NCBI RefSeq assembly: GCF_014489635.1
Contig: NZ_CP060828.1
Location: 8,730,001-8,794,000, forward strand
From: Streptomyces roseirectus
Lineage (GTDB): Bacteria > Actinomycetota > Actinomycetes > Streptomycetales > Streptomycetaceae
Reading direction: 5' to 3'
DNA length: 64,000 nt
Position numbers and translations under genes: made by a program. Every line of letters begins with the position of its first letter. The first letter of the stretch is position 1. Positions 7,371-19,864 of this stretch are shown here, one piece after another. The notes under the pieces were generated by a model. The model did not search any database. It was not told where the DNA came from and saw only the letters and a program-made list of their open reading frames with translations.

Positions 7371-9041
7371 ATGGCAGCACCGCAGTACGACTTCGTCATC
7401 GTCGGCGGCGGTTCGGCAGGCAGCGCACTGGCGAACCGGCTCTCCGCGAACCCGGCGAACCGGGTCCTGGTCCTTGAGGCGGGCCGCAGCGACCACCCCT
7501 GGGACGTCTTCATCCACATGCCCGCCGCACTCACCTACCCCATCGGCAGCCGGTTCTACGACTGGAAGTACGAGTCCGAGCCCGAGCCCCACATGGGCGG
7601 CCGGCGCGTCTACCACGCGCGCGGCAAGGTCCTCGGCGGGTCCTCCAGCATCAACGGCATGATCTTCCAGCGCGGCAACCCCATGGACTACGAGCGCTGG
7701 GCCGCCGACCCCGGCATGGAGACCTGGGACTACGCCCACTGCCTGCCCTACTTCCGGCGCATGGAGAACTGCCTCGCCGCCGACCCCGACGACCCCTTCC
7801 GGGGCCACGACGGTCCCCTCGTCCTCGAACGCGGGCCCGCCGCCAACCCGTTGTTCGGCGCGTTCCTCAAGGCCACCGAACAGGCCGGGTACGCCCCGAC
7901 CCCCGACGTCAACGGCTACCGCCAGGAAGGGTTCGCCGCCTTCGACCGCAACGTCCACCGCGGCCGGCGGCTGTCCGCGTCCAAGGCGTACCTGAGGCCC
8001 GTCCGCAAGCGGGCCAACCTCACCGTGAAGACACGGGCGTTCGTCACCCGGATCCTTTTCGAGGGCAAACGCGCGGTCGGCGTCGAGTACGAACGCGGGC
8101 CCGGCGCCGCCCAGCAGGTGTTCGCCCGTGAGGTCATCCTCTGCGGCGGCGCCATCAACTCCCCCCAGCTCCTTCAGGTGTCGGGCGTCGGCAACGCCGA
8201 GGAGCTGAGCGCGCTCGGCATCGACGTCGTGCACGACCTGCCCGGCGTCGGCGAGAACCTTCAGGACCACCTGGAGGTGTACGTCCAGTACGCCTGCAAA
8301 CAGCCCGTCTCCATGCAGCCGTACATGGCCAAGTGGCGCGCCCCCTTCATCGGGCTCCAGTGGCTCTTCCGCAAGGGGCCCGCCGCCACCAACCACTTCG
8401 AGGCCGGCGGGTTCGCGCGCTCCAACGAGGACGTCGACTACCCCAACCTGATGTTCCACTTCCTCCCCATCGCCGTCCGCTACGACGGCTCCTCCCCGGC
8501 GGGCGGCCACGGCTACCAGGTCCACGTCGGCCCCATGTACTCCGACGCGATCGGCTCCGTGAAGATCAAGAGCCGCGACCCGCGCGTCCATCCCGCCCTG
8601 CGCTTCAACTACCTCTCCACGGAACAGGACCGCCGCGAGTGGGTCGAGGCGATCCGGGTCGCCCGCAAGCTCCTGAGCCAGCCCGCGCTGGCCCCCTACA
8701 ACGACGGCGAGATATCCCCCGGCCCCTCCGTCGAGACCGACGAGGAGATCCTGGCCTGGGTCGCGAAGGAGGGCGAGACCGCCCTGCACCCCTCCTGCAC
8801 CTGCAAGATGGGCACCGACGAGATGTCCGTCGTCGACCCCACCTCGATGCGGGTCCACGGCGTGGAGGGCCTGCGCGTCGTCGACGCCTCGGTCATGCCC
8901 TACGTCACCAACGGCAACATCTACGCCCCGGTCATGATGATCGCCGAGAAGGCCGCCGACCTGATCCTCGGCAAGGCCCCCCTGCCGGCGTCGGAGGCGG
9001 CGTACTACCGCCACCGGGACGCCCAGCGGCAGGCGGGCTAG
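7371..9041 (+). CDS. betA: Choline dehydrogenase (GMC oxidoreductase)
   Basis: A 556-residue GMC flavoprotein. It has the FAD motif [17 protein letters not shown] at the N-terminus, the GMC signature around [18 protein letters not shown] (near residue 90), the second signature [15 protein letters not shown] and the C-terminal active-site region [10 protein letters not shown] and [17 protein letters not shown]. These fit BetA-type choline dehydrogenases that make betaine aldehyde and can continue to glycine betaine. ATG 7371 follows ACGAGG. The gene is monocistronic, with its own IclR-type operator and a strong terminator at 9075-9118. Confidence 0.88.
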   Translation: MAAPQYDFVIVGGGSAGSALANRLSANPANRVLVLEAGRSDHPWDVFIHMPAALTYPIGSRFYDWKYESEPEPHMGGRRVYHARGKVLGGSSSINGMIFQRGNPMDYERWAADPGMETWDYAHCLPYFRRMENCLAADPDDPFRGHDGPLVLERGPAANPLFGAFLKATEQAGYAPTPDVNGYRQEGFAAFDRNVHRGRRLSASKAYLRPVRKRANLTVKTRAFVTRILFEGKRAVGVEYERGPGAAQQVFAREVILCGGAINSPQLLQVSGVGNAEELSALGIDVVHDLPGVGENLQDHLEVYVQYACKQPVSMQPYMAKWRAPFIGLQWLFRKGPAATNHFEAGGFARSNEDVDYPNLMFHFLPIAVRYDGSSPAGGHGYQVHVGPMYSDAIGSVKIKSRDPRVHPALRFNYLSTEQDRREWVEAIRVARKLLSQPALAPYNDGEISPGPSVETDEEILAWVAKEGETALHPSCTCKMGTDEMSVVDPTSMRVHGVEGLRVVDASVMPYVTNGNIYAPVMMIAEKAADLILGKAPLPASEAAYYRHRDAQRQAG

Positions 9042-9042
9042 C

Positions 9043-9083
9043 CGTATACGGAAACGGGCGGAGTCGTATACAGAAACGGGCGG
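9043..9083 (+). repeat. 19-bp imperfect direct repeat
   Basis: CGTATACGGAAACGGGCGG (9043-9061) and CGTATACAGAAACGGGCGG (9065-9083) differ at one base. The second copy forms the foot of the terminator stem that follows, so this may be a partly duplicated terminator arm. Confidence 0.6.
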
Positions 9084-9118
9084 GCGGAGCCGGAAACCCC
9101 CGGCTCCGCCCGCCCGTT
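9075..9118. terminator. Bidirectional terminator, perfect 19-bp stem
   Basis: Bases 9075-9093 and 9100-9118 pair without mismatch around a 6-base loop, between betA and the convergent small gene; the right arm touches the small gene's stop codon. Confidence 0.85.
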
Positions 9119-9276
9119 CAGCTCTCGTCCCGCCGCCCCGGCATCAGCACGGCCAACGTACTGCGCGCCTCACGCCGCAGCGCGCGGCTGCGGGAGAACG
9201 TCGCGGTGAGGGCGAGAACGGAGACCGTGCAGCCGTAGAACACGGCGGCGATGCTGGAGAGGAGCCCGACCGACAC
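9118..9276 (-). CDS. Small membrane protein of unknown function (52 aa)
   Basis: From GTG 9276 the product is one hydrophobic segment (SVGLLSSIAAVFYGCTVSVL) followed by a basic tail (SRSRALRREARS), a single-pass small membrane protein layout. AAAGG lies 8 bp upstream of the start and the stop sits at the end of the strong terminator. The frame is open further upstream, but without a comparable ribosome site. No function is recognised. It sits between betA and purU and could be unrelated to betaine metabolism. Confidence 0.45.
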   Translation of the reverse strand: MSVGLLSSIAAVFYGCTVSVLALTATFSRSRALRREARSTLAVLMPGRRDES

Positions 9277-9391
9277 CGGGCACGCACCTTTCTTCCCCCG
9301 TCCGGCCCGCGGATCCTGGATCGCGGCGGGCGCTGATGCGTTTCCCCTCCACCATACGGTCCCCGTCAACCGCGCGCCGGGAATTGCCGGT

Positions 9392-10264
9392 TCAGCGGAA
9401 CACCACCGTGCGGTTCCCGTCCACCATCACCCTGCTCTCGCAGTGCCACTTCACCGCGTGCGCCAGCACCTGCGCCTCCACATCCCGCCCCACCGTCACC
9501 AGATCCCCCGGCGCCAGGGAGTGGTCCACGCGGATCACGTCCTGTTCGATGATCTGGCCCTCGTCGAGGTCGGACGTGACGTAGTGGGCGGTCGCCCCGA
9601 CCAGCTTCACGCCCCGCATGTGGGCCTGGTCGTACGGCTTCGCTCCCTTGAAGCTGGGCAGGAACGAGTGATGGATGTTGATCGCGCGCCCCTCCAGCTC
9701 CTTGCAGAGGTCGTCGGAGAGCACCTGCATGTACCGCGCGAGCACGACGAGGTCGACGTCGAGTTCGCGCACCAGATCGAGGAGGCGCGCCTCCGCCTCG
9801 GGCTTGGTCTCCTTGGTGACGGGGATGTGGTGGAAGGGGATGCCGTAGCTCTCGGCGAGCCCTTCGAAGTCACGGTGGTTGGAGACGATCGCGGGGATCG
9901 AGATGTTCAGCGCGCCCGAACGGCTCCGGAAGAGCAGGTCGTTGAGGCAGTGCCCGAACTTGGACACCATGATCAGCGTCCGGGTCGGCGTCGCGGCGTC
10001 CCGCAGCGTCCAGGTGATGTGGTACGCCTGCGCGACGGGACCGAACCGGAAACACAGCTGTTCCAGATCCGTAGCGGGGTCCGAGACGTCGAAGTGGACC
10101 CTCATGAAGAAGCGTCCCTTGAGCCGGTCGTCGAACTGCTGGCTCTCCAGGATGTTGCCCGAGTTGCGGACGAGGAACCCGCTCACGGCGTGGACCAGTC
10201 CGGCGCTGTCGGGGCAGGAGACGGTGAGGACGAACTCACGGCCGGATTGCGTACGAGGGGACAT
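9392..10264 (-). CDS. purU: Formyltetrahydrofolate deformylase
   Basis: A 290-residue protein with an N-terminal ACT domain (FVLTVSCPDSAGLVHAVSGFL) and a C-terminal formyl-transferase-fold hydrolase domain with ISNHRDF-like VSNHRDFEGLAESYGIPF, LARYMQVLS and the catalytic stretch INIHHSFLPSFKGAKPY. It hydrolyses 10-formyl-THF to formate and THF. Together with FolD (18641) it recycles folate loaded with one-carbon units by the DMGDH-like enzyme at 16189. Its upstream region carries CGCAAC half-sites of the locus operator. Confidence 0.93.
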   Translation of the reverse strand: MSPRTQSGREFVLTVSCPDSAGLVHAVSGFLVRNSGNILESQQFDDRLKGRFFMRVHFDVSDPATDLEQLCFRFGPVAQAYHITWTLRDAATPTRTLIMVSKFGHCLNDLLFRSRSGALNISIPAIVSNHRDFEGLAESYGIPFHHIPVTKETKPEAEARLLDLVRELDVDLVVLARYMQVLSDDLCKELEGRAINIHHSFLPSFKGAKPYDQAHMRGVKLVGATAHYVTSDLDEGQIIEQDVIRVDHSLAPGDLVTVGRDVEAQVLAHAVKWHCESRVMVDGNRTVVFR

Positions 10265-10286
10265 GGAAGCGGCCTCCGTTGATGCG

Positions 10287-10459
10287 TATCACACAACGCG
10301 GTGAGCTATACGCAACATGGTCAGGTCGGCGTGGACGGAGGTCAAGGGCACCGTGCCAAGTGCCCGGTTGGCGAAATCGTCATCAGCGAACCCCTTGACG
10401 GAGCCTCGGCTGTTCGTCACTGTGTTCCACCACAAGCAATCAGATGCACTATGCGCAAC
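10287..10459. promoter_or_regulatory. Divergent purU/betB promoter region with IclR-type half-sites
   Basis: On the minus strand GTTGCGTATAGC (10316-10305) faces purU. On the plus strand AAGCAAT and ATGCGCAAC (10451-10459) precede betB, and TTGACG (10395-10400) is a possible -35. These are half-sites only, weaker than those at 3675 and 7285. Confidence 0.4.
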
Positions 10460-10501
10460 GAATCTCGATACGGGGCATTTCCTTCCGGAAGGGCACGGCG
10501 C

Positions 10502-11971
10502 GTGGCAGACCTGTACGTGGACGGTGAGTGGCGGGATTCGGCCGCGGGAGGACACCGGGAGATCCGATGTCCCGCCGACGGCTCGCTCGTGGCGAGCGTG
10601 TCGGAGGCGACCCGGGCCGACACCGAGGCGGCGATCGCCGCCGCCCGCCGCGCCTTCGACACCGGCCCCTGGCCGCACACCCCCGAACGCGACCGCGGCG
10701 CCCTCCTGCTGCGCACCGCCGGCCTGATCGAGCGCGACGCCAAGGAGTTCGCCCGCGCCGAATCCCTCGACACCGGCAAACGGCTGGTGGAGAGCGAGTA
10801 CGACATCGCGGACGTCGTCTCCTGCCTGCGCTACTACGGCGGCCTCGCCGGCACCGCCGCGGGCCGCGTCATCGACACCGGCCGCGACGACGCGATCAGC
10901 CGCGTCGAGTACGCCCCCGTCGGCGTCTGCGGACTGATCACCCCGTGGAACTACCCGCTGCTCCAGGCGAGTTGGAAGGTCGCACCGGCGCTGGTCGCGG
11001 GCAACACGATCGTCCTGAAGCCCAGCGAGCTGACCCCCTCCACCGCGATCCTGCTGATGCGGGCCCTCGAAGAAGCCGGCCTGCCGGCGGGCGCCGCGAA
11101 CCTGATCCTGGGCGCGGGCGCCGAGGCGGGCGCACCCCTCGCCGACCACCCCGACGTCGACCTGGTCTCCTTCACCGGCGGCCTGGAGACCGGCAAGCGG
11201 ATCATGGCGAGCGCCGCCGCGACCGTGAAGAAGACCGCGCTCGAACTCGGCGGCAAGAACCCCAACGTGGTGTTCGCCGACGCCGACTTCGAGACGGCCG
11301 TCGACTTCGCGCTCACCGCCGTCTTCCTCCACTCCGGCCAGGTCTGCTCGGCCGGCGCCCGACTGATCGTCGAGGACGCGCTGCACGACCGCTTCGTCGA
11401 CGAGGTCGTCCGCCGAGCTCAACTCATCAGGCTGGGCGGCCCGTTCGACGCGAACGCCGAGACCGGGCCGCTGATCTCCGCGCGACACCTCGCGAAGGTC
11501 GAGGCGTACGTCGCGGCGGGCATCGCCGAGGGCGCCGTCCTGCGCTGCGGCGGCGAGCGGCCCGCCGACCCCGCCCTCGCGGGCGGCTTCTACTACCCGC
11601 CGACCGTGCTCGACGCCTGCACCCAGGACATGCGCGTCGTCCACGAGGAGTCCTTCGGACCTGTCCTGACCGTCGAGCGGTTCACCGACGAGGACGACGC
11701 CGTCCGCATCGCCAACGACACGGAGTACGGCCTCGCCGGGGCCGTGTGGACCGAGGACGCCGGCAAGGCGCAGCGCGTCGCCAGGAGGCTGCGCCACGGC
11801 ACCGTGTGGATCAACGACTACCACCCCTATGTGCCGCAAGCGGAATGGGGTGGCTTCGGGCGCTCCGGAGTGGGCCGGGAGTTGGGACCGACCGGCCTCG
11901 ACGAATACCGGGAGCCCAAACACATCTGGCAGAACATCCGACCCCGGCCGCAGCGCTGGTTCAGCGGCTGA
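10502..11971 (+). CDS. betB: Betaine aldehyde dehydrogenase (NAD-dependent ALDH)
   Basis: A 489-residue aldehyde dehydrogenase. The catalytic glutamate is in LELGGKNPN and the nucleophilic cysteine in SGQVCSAGARL; VGVCGLITPWNYPL and SFTGGLETGKRI are the usual cofactor contacts, and VVHEESFGPVLTV closes the fold. GTG 10502 is selected because GGAAGGG lies 8 bp upstream and an in-frame ATG at 10451 would overlap the operator half-site. It converts betaine aldehyde to glycine betaine. The betaine transporter starts 33 bp downstream, so the two may share a transcript. Confidence 0.88.
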   Translation: MADLYVDGEWRDSAAGGHREIRCPADGSLVASVSEATRADTEAAIAAARRAFDTGPWPHTPERDRGALLLRTAGLIERDAKEFARAESLDTGKRLVESEYDIADVVSCLRYYGGLAGTAAGRVIDTGRDDAISRVEYAPVGVCGLITPWNYPLLQASWKVAPALVAGNTIVLKPSELTPSTAILLMRALEEAGLPAGAANLILGAGAEAGAPLADHPDVDLVSFTGGLETGKRIMASAAATVKKTALELGGKNPNVVFADADFETAVDFALTAVFLHSGQVCSAGARLIVEDALHDRFVDEVVRRAQLIRLGGPFDANAETGPLISARHLAKVEAYVAAGIAEGAVLRCGGERPADPALAGGFYYPPTVLDACTQDMRVVHEESFGPVLTVERFTDEDDAVRIANDTEYGLAGAVWTEDAGKAQRVARRLRHGTVWINDYHPYVPQAEWGGFGRSGVGRELGPTGLDEYREPKHIWQNIRPRPQRWFSG

Positions 11972-12004
11972 CACGCCGGGAGACACCTGAAAAGAGGTCC
12001 GACT

Positions 12005-13081
12005 GTGCTCCCCACACAGACCGAGGTGCCCAAGCTGCGCGGCACACCCAAGGATTCGGACGGTACCCCGGTCATCTCCGTGCGTGACCTGTGGAAGGTG
12101 TTCGGACCGAAGGCCGACAAGGTCCCCGGCTCCGAGGAACTGCGCGGCCTCGGCCGCCGTGAACTCATGGACCGCACCGGCTGCACGGCCGCCGTACGTG
12201 ACGTCAGCTTCGAGGTGGCCCCGGGCGAGGTGTTCGTCGTCATGGGGCTGTCCGGCTCCGGCAAGTCGACCCTGGTGCGATGTCTCACTCGGCTGATCGA
12301 ACCCACCTCGGGCGAGGTCGTCTTCGAGGGCGAGAACATCCGCGACGCCGACCCCGCCCGGCTGCGCGACCTGCGCCGGCGCAAGTTCTCCATGGTCTTC
12401 CAGCACTTCGGGCTGCTGCCCCACCGCAAGGTCGTCGACAACGTCGCCTTCGGCCTGGAGATACGCGGCGCCGGCAAGGCCGAACGGATCCAACGGGCTA
12501 TGGAAGTCGTCGAGTTGGTGGGCCTCGCCGGGTACGAGAACTCCTACCCCGACCAGTTGTCCGGCGGTATGCAGCAACGCGTCGGCCTGGCCCGGGCGTT
12601 GGCGGGCGATCCCGAGGTCCTGCTCTTCGACGAACCCTTCTCCGCGCTCGACCCGCTGATCCGCCGTGACATGCAGAGCGAGGTCGTCCGCCTGCACCAC
12701 GAGGTCGGCAAGACCATGGTGTTCATCACCCACGACCTCTCCGAGGCCCTGAAACTCGGCGACCGCATCCTCATCATGCGCGACGGCAAGATGGTCCAGT
12801 GCGGCACCGGCGACGAACTCGTCGGCGCCCCGGCCGACGACTACGTCCGCGAGTTCGTGCGGGACGTGCCGCGCGGCGACGTCCTCACCCTGCGCTGGAT
12901 CATGCGCCCCGCGCAGGACGGCGACGCCCTCGACGGCCCCGAACTCGGCCCCGACGTCGTCGTCCGCGAAGCCACCCGCGCGGTTCTCGCCGCCGAGAAA
13001 CCCGTGAAGGTCGTCGAGAACGGGAAGCTGCTCGGGATCGTCGGCGACGAGGAGATCCTCGCGGTGGTGGCCGGTCGATGA
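12005..13081 (+). CDS. Glycine betaine ABC transporter ATP-binding protein
   Basis: A 358-residue ProV/OpuAA-type ATPase: Walker [10 protein letters not shown] near residue 81, the Q-loop in [12 protein letters not shown], signature [15 protein letters not shown], Walker [15 protein letters not shown] and switch His in [13 protein letters not shown]. The C-terminus has a short CBS-like tail instead of a full CBS pair. The N-terminal extension ([20 protein letters not shown]) is typical of betaine/proline uptake ATPases. The next gene overlaps by 4 bases. Confidence 0.9.
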   Translation: MLPTQTEVPKLRGTPKDSDGTPVISVRDLWKVFGPKADKVPGSEELRGLGRRELMDRTGCTAAVRDVSFEVAPGEVFVVMGLSGSGKSTLVRCLTRLIEPTSGEVVFEGENIRDADPARLRDLRRRKFSMVFQHFGLLPHRKVVDNVAFGLEIRGAGKAERIQRAMEVVELVGLAGYENSYPDQLSGGMQQRVGLARALAGDPEVLLFDEPFSALDPLIRRDMQSEVVRLHHEVGKTMVFITHDLSEALKLGDRILIMRDGKMVQCGTGDELVGAPADDYVREFVRDVPRGDVLTLRWIMRPAQDGDALDGPELGPDVVVREATRAVLAAEKPVKVVENGKLLGIVGDEEILAVVAGR

Positions 13082-15054
13082 CGACAACGCTCGAAAAACC
13101 GGCGAAACCCGCGCCACCCAAGCAAGTTGACGTGCCGTCAGGGTTCCGGTTCACCCGGCCCCGGGCGGTCGCGGCCATCCTCGTGGGCTGGCTGCTGCTG
13201 TTCACCGTGCTGAAGGGCAAGCAGACGCTGTCGCTCGCGGCGGCCGATCTGACCGACCTGCACCGCTGGTTCAACGACGTCAACGACTCCATCGGCGCGA
13301 ACCGCGACTCCAACCCCGTCTTCCAGTACTTCTTCAACGACATCCGCGCCGCGATCGACCATCTCGCCGTCTTCGTCCAGGAGTTGATCTCGCAGCCGCC
13401 GGACGGCCGTCCCCTCCCGCAGATCGGCTGGTTCGGGGTCGTCGGCATCGTCGCGCTGGTCTCCTGGGCCGTCGGGAACTGGCGGGTGGCGCTGCTCGCG
13501 GCGGCCGGGTTCACCTTCCTCGGGCTCCAGGGCCTGTGGCAGGAGAGCATGGACACCTTCGCGCTCACCCTCTCGGCGGTGCTCCTCGCCCTGCTGGTCG
13601 GGATCCCGCTGGGCGTCTGGGCGGGCGTGTCGGACCGGGTGAACCGGATCGTGACACCGTTCCTCGACTTCATGCAGACGATGCCGACGTTCGTCTACCT
13701 CGCCCCGCTCACCCTGTTCTTCCTGATCGGCCCGGCGTCCGCGACCATCGCGACCGTCATCTACGCCGCCCCGCCCGCGATCCGCATCACCTCGCACGCC
13801 ATCCGCGCCGTCCCCCAGGCGACCGTCGAGGCCGCCGAGTCCCTGGGCGCCACCCGGGGGCAGGCGCTGCGCAAGGTGCTGCTGCCGATGTCCCGCCGGA
13901 CGGTCGTGATGGGCGTCAACCAGACCATCATGGCCGCGCTCGCCATGGTCACCATCGCCGCCCTCATCGACGCGCCCGGCCTCGGCAAGACCGTCGTCCA
14001 GGCGTTGCAGTCCCTCGACGTCGGGACGGCGTTCAACGCGGGCCTCGCGATCGTCGTCATGGCGATCGTCCTGGACCGGGTCACCACGGCCGCCGCCGAC
14101 CGGGAGCGCGGCGACTTCCGGTGGCGCCGCCACCTGCTCGCGGCCGGCGCGGTGGGCGTCGCCGTCATGGTCTACCTGTCCCATGTCTACGTGTGGGCCG
14201 CGCGGTTCCCCGGCAGCGGGCAGACCGGCGCGAAGATCGCGAGCGCCGCCGACTCGGCGACGACCTGGGCGCAGGACCACCTCTCCGGCCTGACCAACGG
14301 CTTCCGCGACGCCGTCACGACCGGCCTGCTCAACCCCTTCCAGACGCTGCTCACCGACTCCCCGTGGTGGCTCGTGGGCGCCGCGCTCGCCGGCGTCGGC
14401 GCGGTCCTCGGAGGCGTGCGCGCCGGGATCACGGCGGCGGTGTGCGTGGGGCTGCTGATCGGGACGGGCGTGTGGTCCGACGCGATGACGACGCTCGCCT
14501 CGACGGCCGTCGCGACGGTCATGGTGATGCTGCTGGGCGTCGTCTTCGGCGTCTGGATGGCCCGCAGCCGCGCGGTCGACCGGGTGCTGCGGCCCACGCT
14601 GGACGCGGCGCAGGTCATGCCGCCGTTCGTCTATCTGGTGCCGTTCCTCGCGCTGTTCGGGGCGACCCGGTTCACGGCGATCGTCGCGGCCGTGGTGTAC
14701 GCGGCGCCCGTCGCCATCAAGATCATCGCGGACGGGGTGCGCAAGGTCCCCGAGACGACCGTGGAGGCGGCCACCTCCGCCGGTGCCGGGACCTGGCAGC
14801 TCGTCACCAAGGTCCAACTGCCCATGGCGCGAGGCGCGTTGACCCTCGCCACCAATCAGGGGCTGATCTACGTCCTGTCGATGGTCGTGGTCGGCGGACT
14901 GGTCGGCGCGGGCGCCCTCGGCTACGACGTCGTCGCCGGGTTCTCGCAGGGCCAGCTGTACGGCAAGGGGCTCGCGGCCGGGCTCGCGATCGTGCTGCTC
15001 GGCGTCATGTTCGACCGGATCACGCAGGCCGCCGCACGGAGGACGACGCGATGA
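13078..15054 (+). CDS. Glycine betaine ABC transporter permease with two fused permease domains
   Basis: A 658-residue membrane protein carrying two BPD-type permease modules in one chain. The first has the loop [20 protein letters not shown] (about residue 260) and the second [20 protein letters not shown] (about residue 570), each inside a set of membrane helices. The first 130 residues and the central part hold long non-membrane segments. Most ProW/OpuAB proteins carry a single module and dimerise, so the fusion would supply both halves. ATG 13078 overlaps the ATPase stop, and its own stop overlaps the binding-protein start. Confidence 0.88.
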   Translation: MTTTLEKPAKPAPPKQVDVPSGFRFTRPRAVAAILVGWLLLFTVLKGKQTLSLAAADLTDLHRWFNDVNDSIGANRDSNPVFQYFFNDIRAAIDHLAVFVQELISQPPDGRPLPQIGWFGVVGIVALVSWAVGNWRVALLAAAGFTFLGLQGLWQESMDTFALTLSAVLLALLVGIPLGVWAGVSDRVNRIVTPFLDFMQTMPTFVYLAPLTLFFLIGPASATIATVIYAAPPAIRITSHAIRAVPQATVEAAESLGATRGQALRKVLLPMSRRTVVMGVNQTIMAALAMVTIAALIDAPGLGKTVVQALQSLDVGTAFNAGLAIVVMAIVLDRVTTAAADRERGDFRWRRHLLAAGAVGVAVMVYLSHVYVWAARFPGSGQTGAKIASAADSATTWAQDHLSGLTNGFRDAVTTGLLNPFQTLLTDSPWWLVGAALAGVGAVLGGVRAGITAAVCVGLLIGTGVWSDAMTTLASTAVATVMVMLLGVVFGVWMARSRAVDRVLRPTLDAAQVMPPFVYLVPFLALFGATRFTAIVAAVVYAAPVAIKIIADGVRKVPETTVEAATSAGAGTWQLVTKVQLPMARGALTLATNQGLIYVLSMVVVGGLVGAGALGYDVVAGFSQGQLYGKGLAAGLAIVLLGVMFDRITQAAARRTTR

Positions 15055-16007
15055 CACGACTGAGGCGAGCTGTACTGGGCGGTGTCGTGCTGTCGCTGGC
15101 CCTCACCGGGTGCGGCTGGGCGAAGGTCAGCGACATGGCGCCCGCCGCGGGCGCGCGCGGCGACTGCGGCACCTTCAACCTCGCGGTCAACCCCTGGGTC
15201 GGCTACCAGGCGGACGCGGCGGTCGTCGCGTACGTCGCGGCCAACGACCTGGGGTGCAAGGTCGTCCAGAAGGACCTCAAGGAGGAGATCGCCTGGCAGG
15301 GCTTCGGGACCGGGGAGGTGGACGCCGTCCTGGAGAACTGGGGGCACGACGATCTGAAGGCGAAGTACATCGGCGGTCAGAAGACGGCCGTCTCGGCGGG
15401 CTCCACCGGCAACGAGGGCGTCATCGGCTGGTACGTGCCCCCGTGGCTGGCCAAGGCCCACCCCGACATCACCGACTGGAAGAACCTCAACAAGTACGCC
15501 GCGAACTTCAAGACCTCCGAGTCCGGCGGCAAGGGCCAGCTCCTCGACGGCGACCCCTCCTACGTCACCAACGACGAAGCCCTCGTCAAGAACCTGAAAC
15601 TCGACTTCAAGGTGGTGTACGCGGGCAGCGAGACCGCCCTGATCCAGGCGTACCGCAAGGCCGAGAAGAACAAGGAGTGGGTGATCGGCTACTTCTACGA
15701 GCCGCAGTGGTTCATGACCGAAGTGCCCCTGGTGAAGGTCAACCTCCCCGCCTACAAGACCGGTTGTGACGCGGACGCCGAGAAGATCGCCTGTGACTAC
15801 CCCGTCTACGACCTCGACAAGATCGTCAGCACCCGCTTCGCGAAGTCCGGTTCCCCCGCCTACGACCTCGTGAAGAACTTCCACTGGACCAACGACGACC
15901 AGAACATCGTCGCCAAGTACATCGCCGTGGACCGGATGACACCGGAGGCGGCGGCGAAGAAGTGGGTGGAGGCGAACCGGGGGAAGGTCAACGCCTGGCT
16001 CAAGTAG
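15051..16007 (+). CDS. Glycine betaine-binding lipoprotein of ABC transporter
   Basis: A 318-residue OpuAC/ProX-type binding protein. The N-terminus is a lipoprotein signal with lipobox LTGC (cysteine near residue 21). The mature part has the features of quaternary-amine binding proteins: NPWVGYQADAAV, ENWGHDD and VIGWYVPPWLAKAHPDI, with tryptophans and tyrosines suited to a cation-pi cage. It would deliver glycine betaine or related quaternary amines to the fused permease. A strong terminator follows. Confidence 0.9.
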   Translation: MTRLRRAVLGGVVLSLALTGCGWAKVSDMAPAAGARGDCGTFNLAVNPWVGYQADAAVVAYVAANDLGCKVVQKDLKEEIAWQGFGTGEVDAVLENWGHDDLKAKYIGGQKTAVSAGSTGNEGVIGWYVPPWLAKAHPDITDWKNLNKYAANFKTSESGGKGQLLDGDPSYVTNDEALVKNLKLDFKVVYAGSETALIQAYRKAEKNKEWVIGYFYEPQWFMTEVPLVKVNLPAYKTGCDADAEKIACDYPVYDLDKIVSTRFAKSGSPAYDLVKNFHWTNDDQNIVAKYIAVDRMTPEAAAKKWVEANRGKVNAWLK

Positions 16008-16018
16008 CCCTGGTTCGA

Positions 16019-16062
16019 GGCCCGGTGGGCGGTGCGCTCAAGTGCGCGCCGCCCACCGGGCC
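16019..16062 (+). terminator. Terminator of the betaine transporter operon
   Basis: A 19-bp stem (16019-16037 with 16044-16062, one G-T pair) starts 11 bp after the binding-protein stop. Confidence 0.8.
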
Positions 16063-16103
16063 TTGCCGTTTCCAGCAGCGGATTTCCGGGGTCACCCGGC
16101 CTC

Positions 16104-18627
<2,524 letters not shown>

Positions 18628-18640
18628 CCGAGGGAGCACC

Positions 18641-19495
18641 ATGAGCGCGCGACTGCTCGACGGCAAGGCGACCGCCGCCGCCCTGCGTGGCGAACTCGCC
18701 GAACGTGTGGCCAAGTTGACCGCCGGCGGCGCCCGCCCGCCGGGGCTCGGCACGATCCTCGTCGGCGACGACCCCGGCAGCCGGGCTTACGTCGCCGGCA
18801 AGCACCGCGACTGCGCCCAGGTCGGCATCGCCTCGATCCGCGTCGACCTCCCGGCGGACGCGACACAGGCACAGGTCGAGGACGCGATCGGCGAACTGAA
18901 CGCCGACCCCGCCTGCACCGGCTACATCGTCCAGCTCCCGCTGCCCGCGCACCTCGACGCGGGCGCCGTCCTGGAGCGCGTGGACCCCGCCAAGGACGCG
19001 GACGGCCTGCACCCCGTCAACCTCGGCCGCCTCGTCCTCGGCGTCGACGCGCCCCTGCCGTGCACCCCGCGCGGCGTTGTCGAACTCCTGCGCCGCCACG
19101 ACGTCCCGCTGGCCGGCGCGCGCGTCTGCGTGGTCGGCCGCGGCGTCACCGTCGGCCGTCCCCTCGGCCTCCTGCTGACCCGCCGCTCGGAGAACGCCAC
19201 CGTCACCCTCTGCCACACCGGCACCCAGGGCCTGGCCTGGCACGTCCGCGAGGCCGACATCGTCGTGGCCGCCGCCGGCGTCCCCGGCCTCATCACCCCC
19301 GACATGCTCCGCCCCGGCGCCGCCGTCCTCGACGTCGGCATCACCCGCACCCCCTCCGGCCTCGTCGGCGACATCCACCCCGACTGCGCCCGCACCGCCG
19401 CCTGGCTCGCCCCGATGCCCGGCGGAGTGGGCCCGATGACCCGGGCGATGCTGCTGGCGAACGTGGTGGAGGCGGCGGAGCGGAACGCGGCGTGA
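18641..19495 (+). CDS. folD: Bifunctional methylene-THF dehydrogenase/methenyl-THF cyclohydrolase
   Basis: A 284-residue FolD with [17 protein letters not shown] (catalytic lysine), the signature [13 protein letters not shown], the NADP-site [16 protein letters not shown] and the C-terminal [15 protein letters not shown]. It oxidises methylene-THF produced by the upstream flavoprotein and hydrolyses it to 10-formyl-THF, the substrate of PurU at 9392. Its position 13 bp after the DMGDH-like gene suggests a dedicated catabolic copy; a housekeeping folD probably exists elsewhere. Confidence 0.95.
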   Translation: MSARLLDGKATAAALRGELAERVAKLTAGGARPPGLGTILVGDDPGSRAYVAGKHRDCAQVGIASIRVDLPADATQAQVEDAIGELNADPACTGYIVQLPLPAHLDAGAVLERVDPAKDADGLHPVNLGRLVLGVDAPLPCTPRGVVELLRRHDVPLAGARVCVVGRGVTVGRPLGLLLTRRSENATVTLCHTGTQGLAWHVREADIVVAAAGVPGLITPDMLRPGAAVLDVGITRTPSGLVGDIHPDCARTAAWLAPMPGGVGPMTRAMLLANVVEAAERNAA

Positions 19496-19497
19496 GG

Positions 19498-19516
19498 ACA
19501 CCGGGGTTCCCGGTGT
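19498..19516 (+). terminator. Terminator after folD
   Basis: ACACCGGG and CCCGGTGT form a perfect 8-bp stem with a 3-base loop directly after the folD stop. Confidence 0.65.
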
Positions 19517-19864
19517 GACGAGGTGGTCGAGGAGGGGCGCGGTCCGTGGTCGGGCGGCGCCCCGCCCGCTGATGCGCCAGTCCTTCAGGGTGCGGTTTCT
19601 TGCAGCGTGGGGAAGTTTTTGCCGATGGCCGGATCTCGGGGGGTGGGGGCAAGGCCGGAGTGGGGAGTTGGGTCTGGGGGCGGCAAAGTCGGGCCGGAAA
19701 CGGGTGGTCGGGGGAGGGGGGTTTGTTACGGGGATGTTGACCGGGGGAGTCGCGCGGAGCACGCTCGGAAGTGAGTGGTTGTTACAACTTGTTTTCCGTC
19801 GGGGTGTGCCTGCCGTGCAGGTGGGGCGGGGTGGCCCGGTGGGAAGGATGAGTGGAGGACGCGT
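19517..19864 (+). other. Non-coding region upstream of asparagine synthetase
   Basis: About 350 bp with no convincing gene. It contains G-rich runs (19630-19730) and, near 19782-19792, the palindrome GTTGTTACAAC in a locally AT-richer stretch that may be the promoter. GGAGGACGCGT before ATG 19865 provides the ribosome site. Confidence 0.5.

Noticed and set aside
10301..10501. N-terminal extension of BetB from ATG 10301 or 10451
   Set aside because: The extension does not resemble aldehyde dehydrogenases and covers operator half-sites; GTG 10502 has a good ribosome site.
10289..13117. Long open frame on the minus strand opposite betB and the ABC ATPase
   Set aside because: Its composition is that of the GC-rich codon shadow, and the opposite strand encodes clear enzymes throughout.
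1447..13143. GTTGACGTGCCGTCAG present near 1448 and near 13128
   Set aside because: A 16-bp match in 64 kb of GC-rich DNA is expected by chance; one copy is in a permease gene, and there is no common context.
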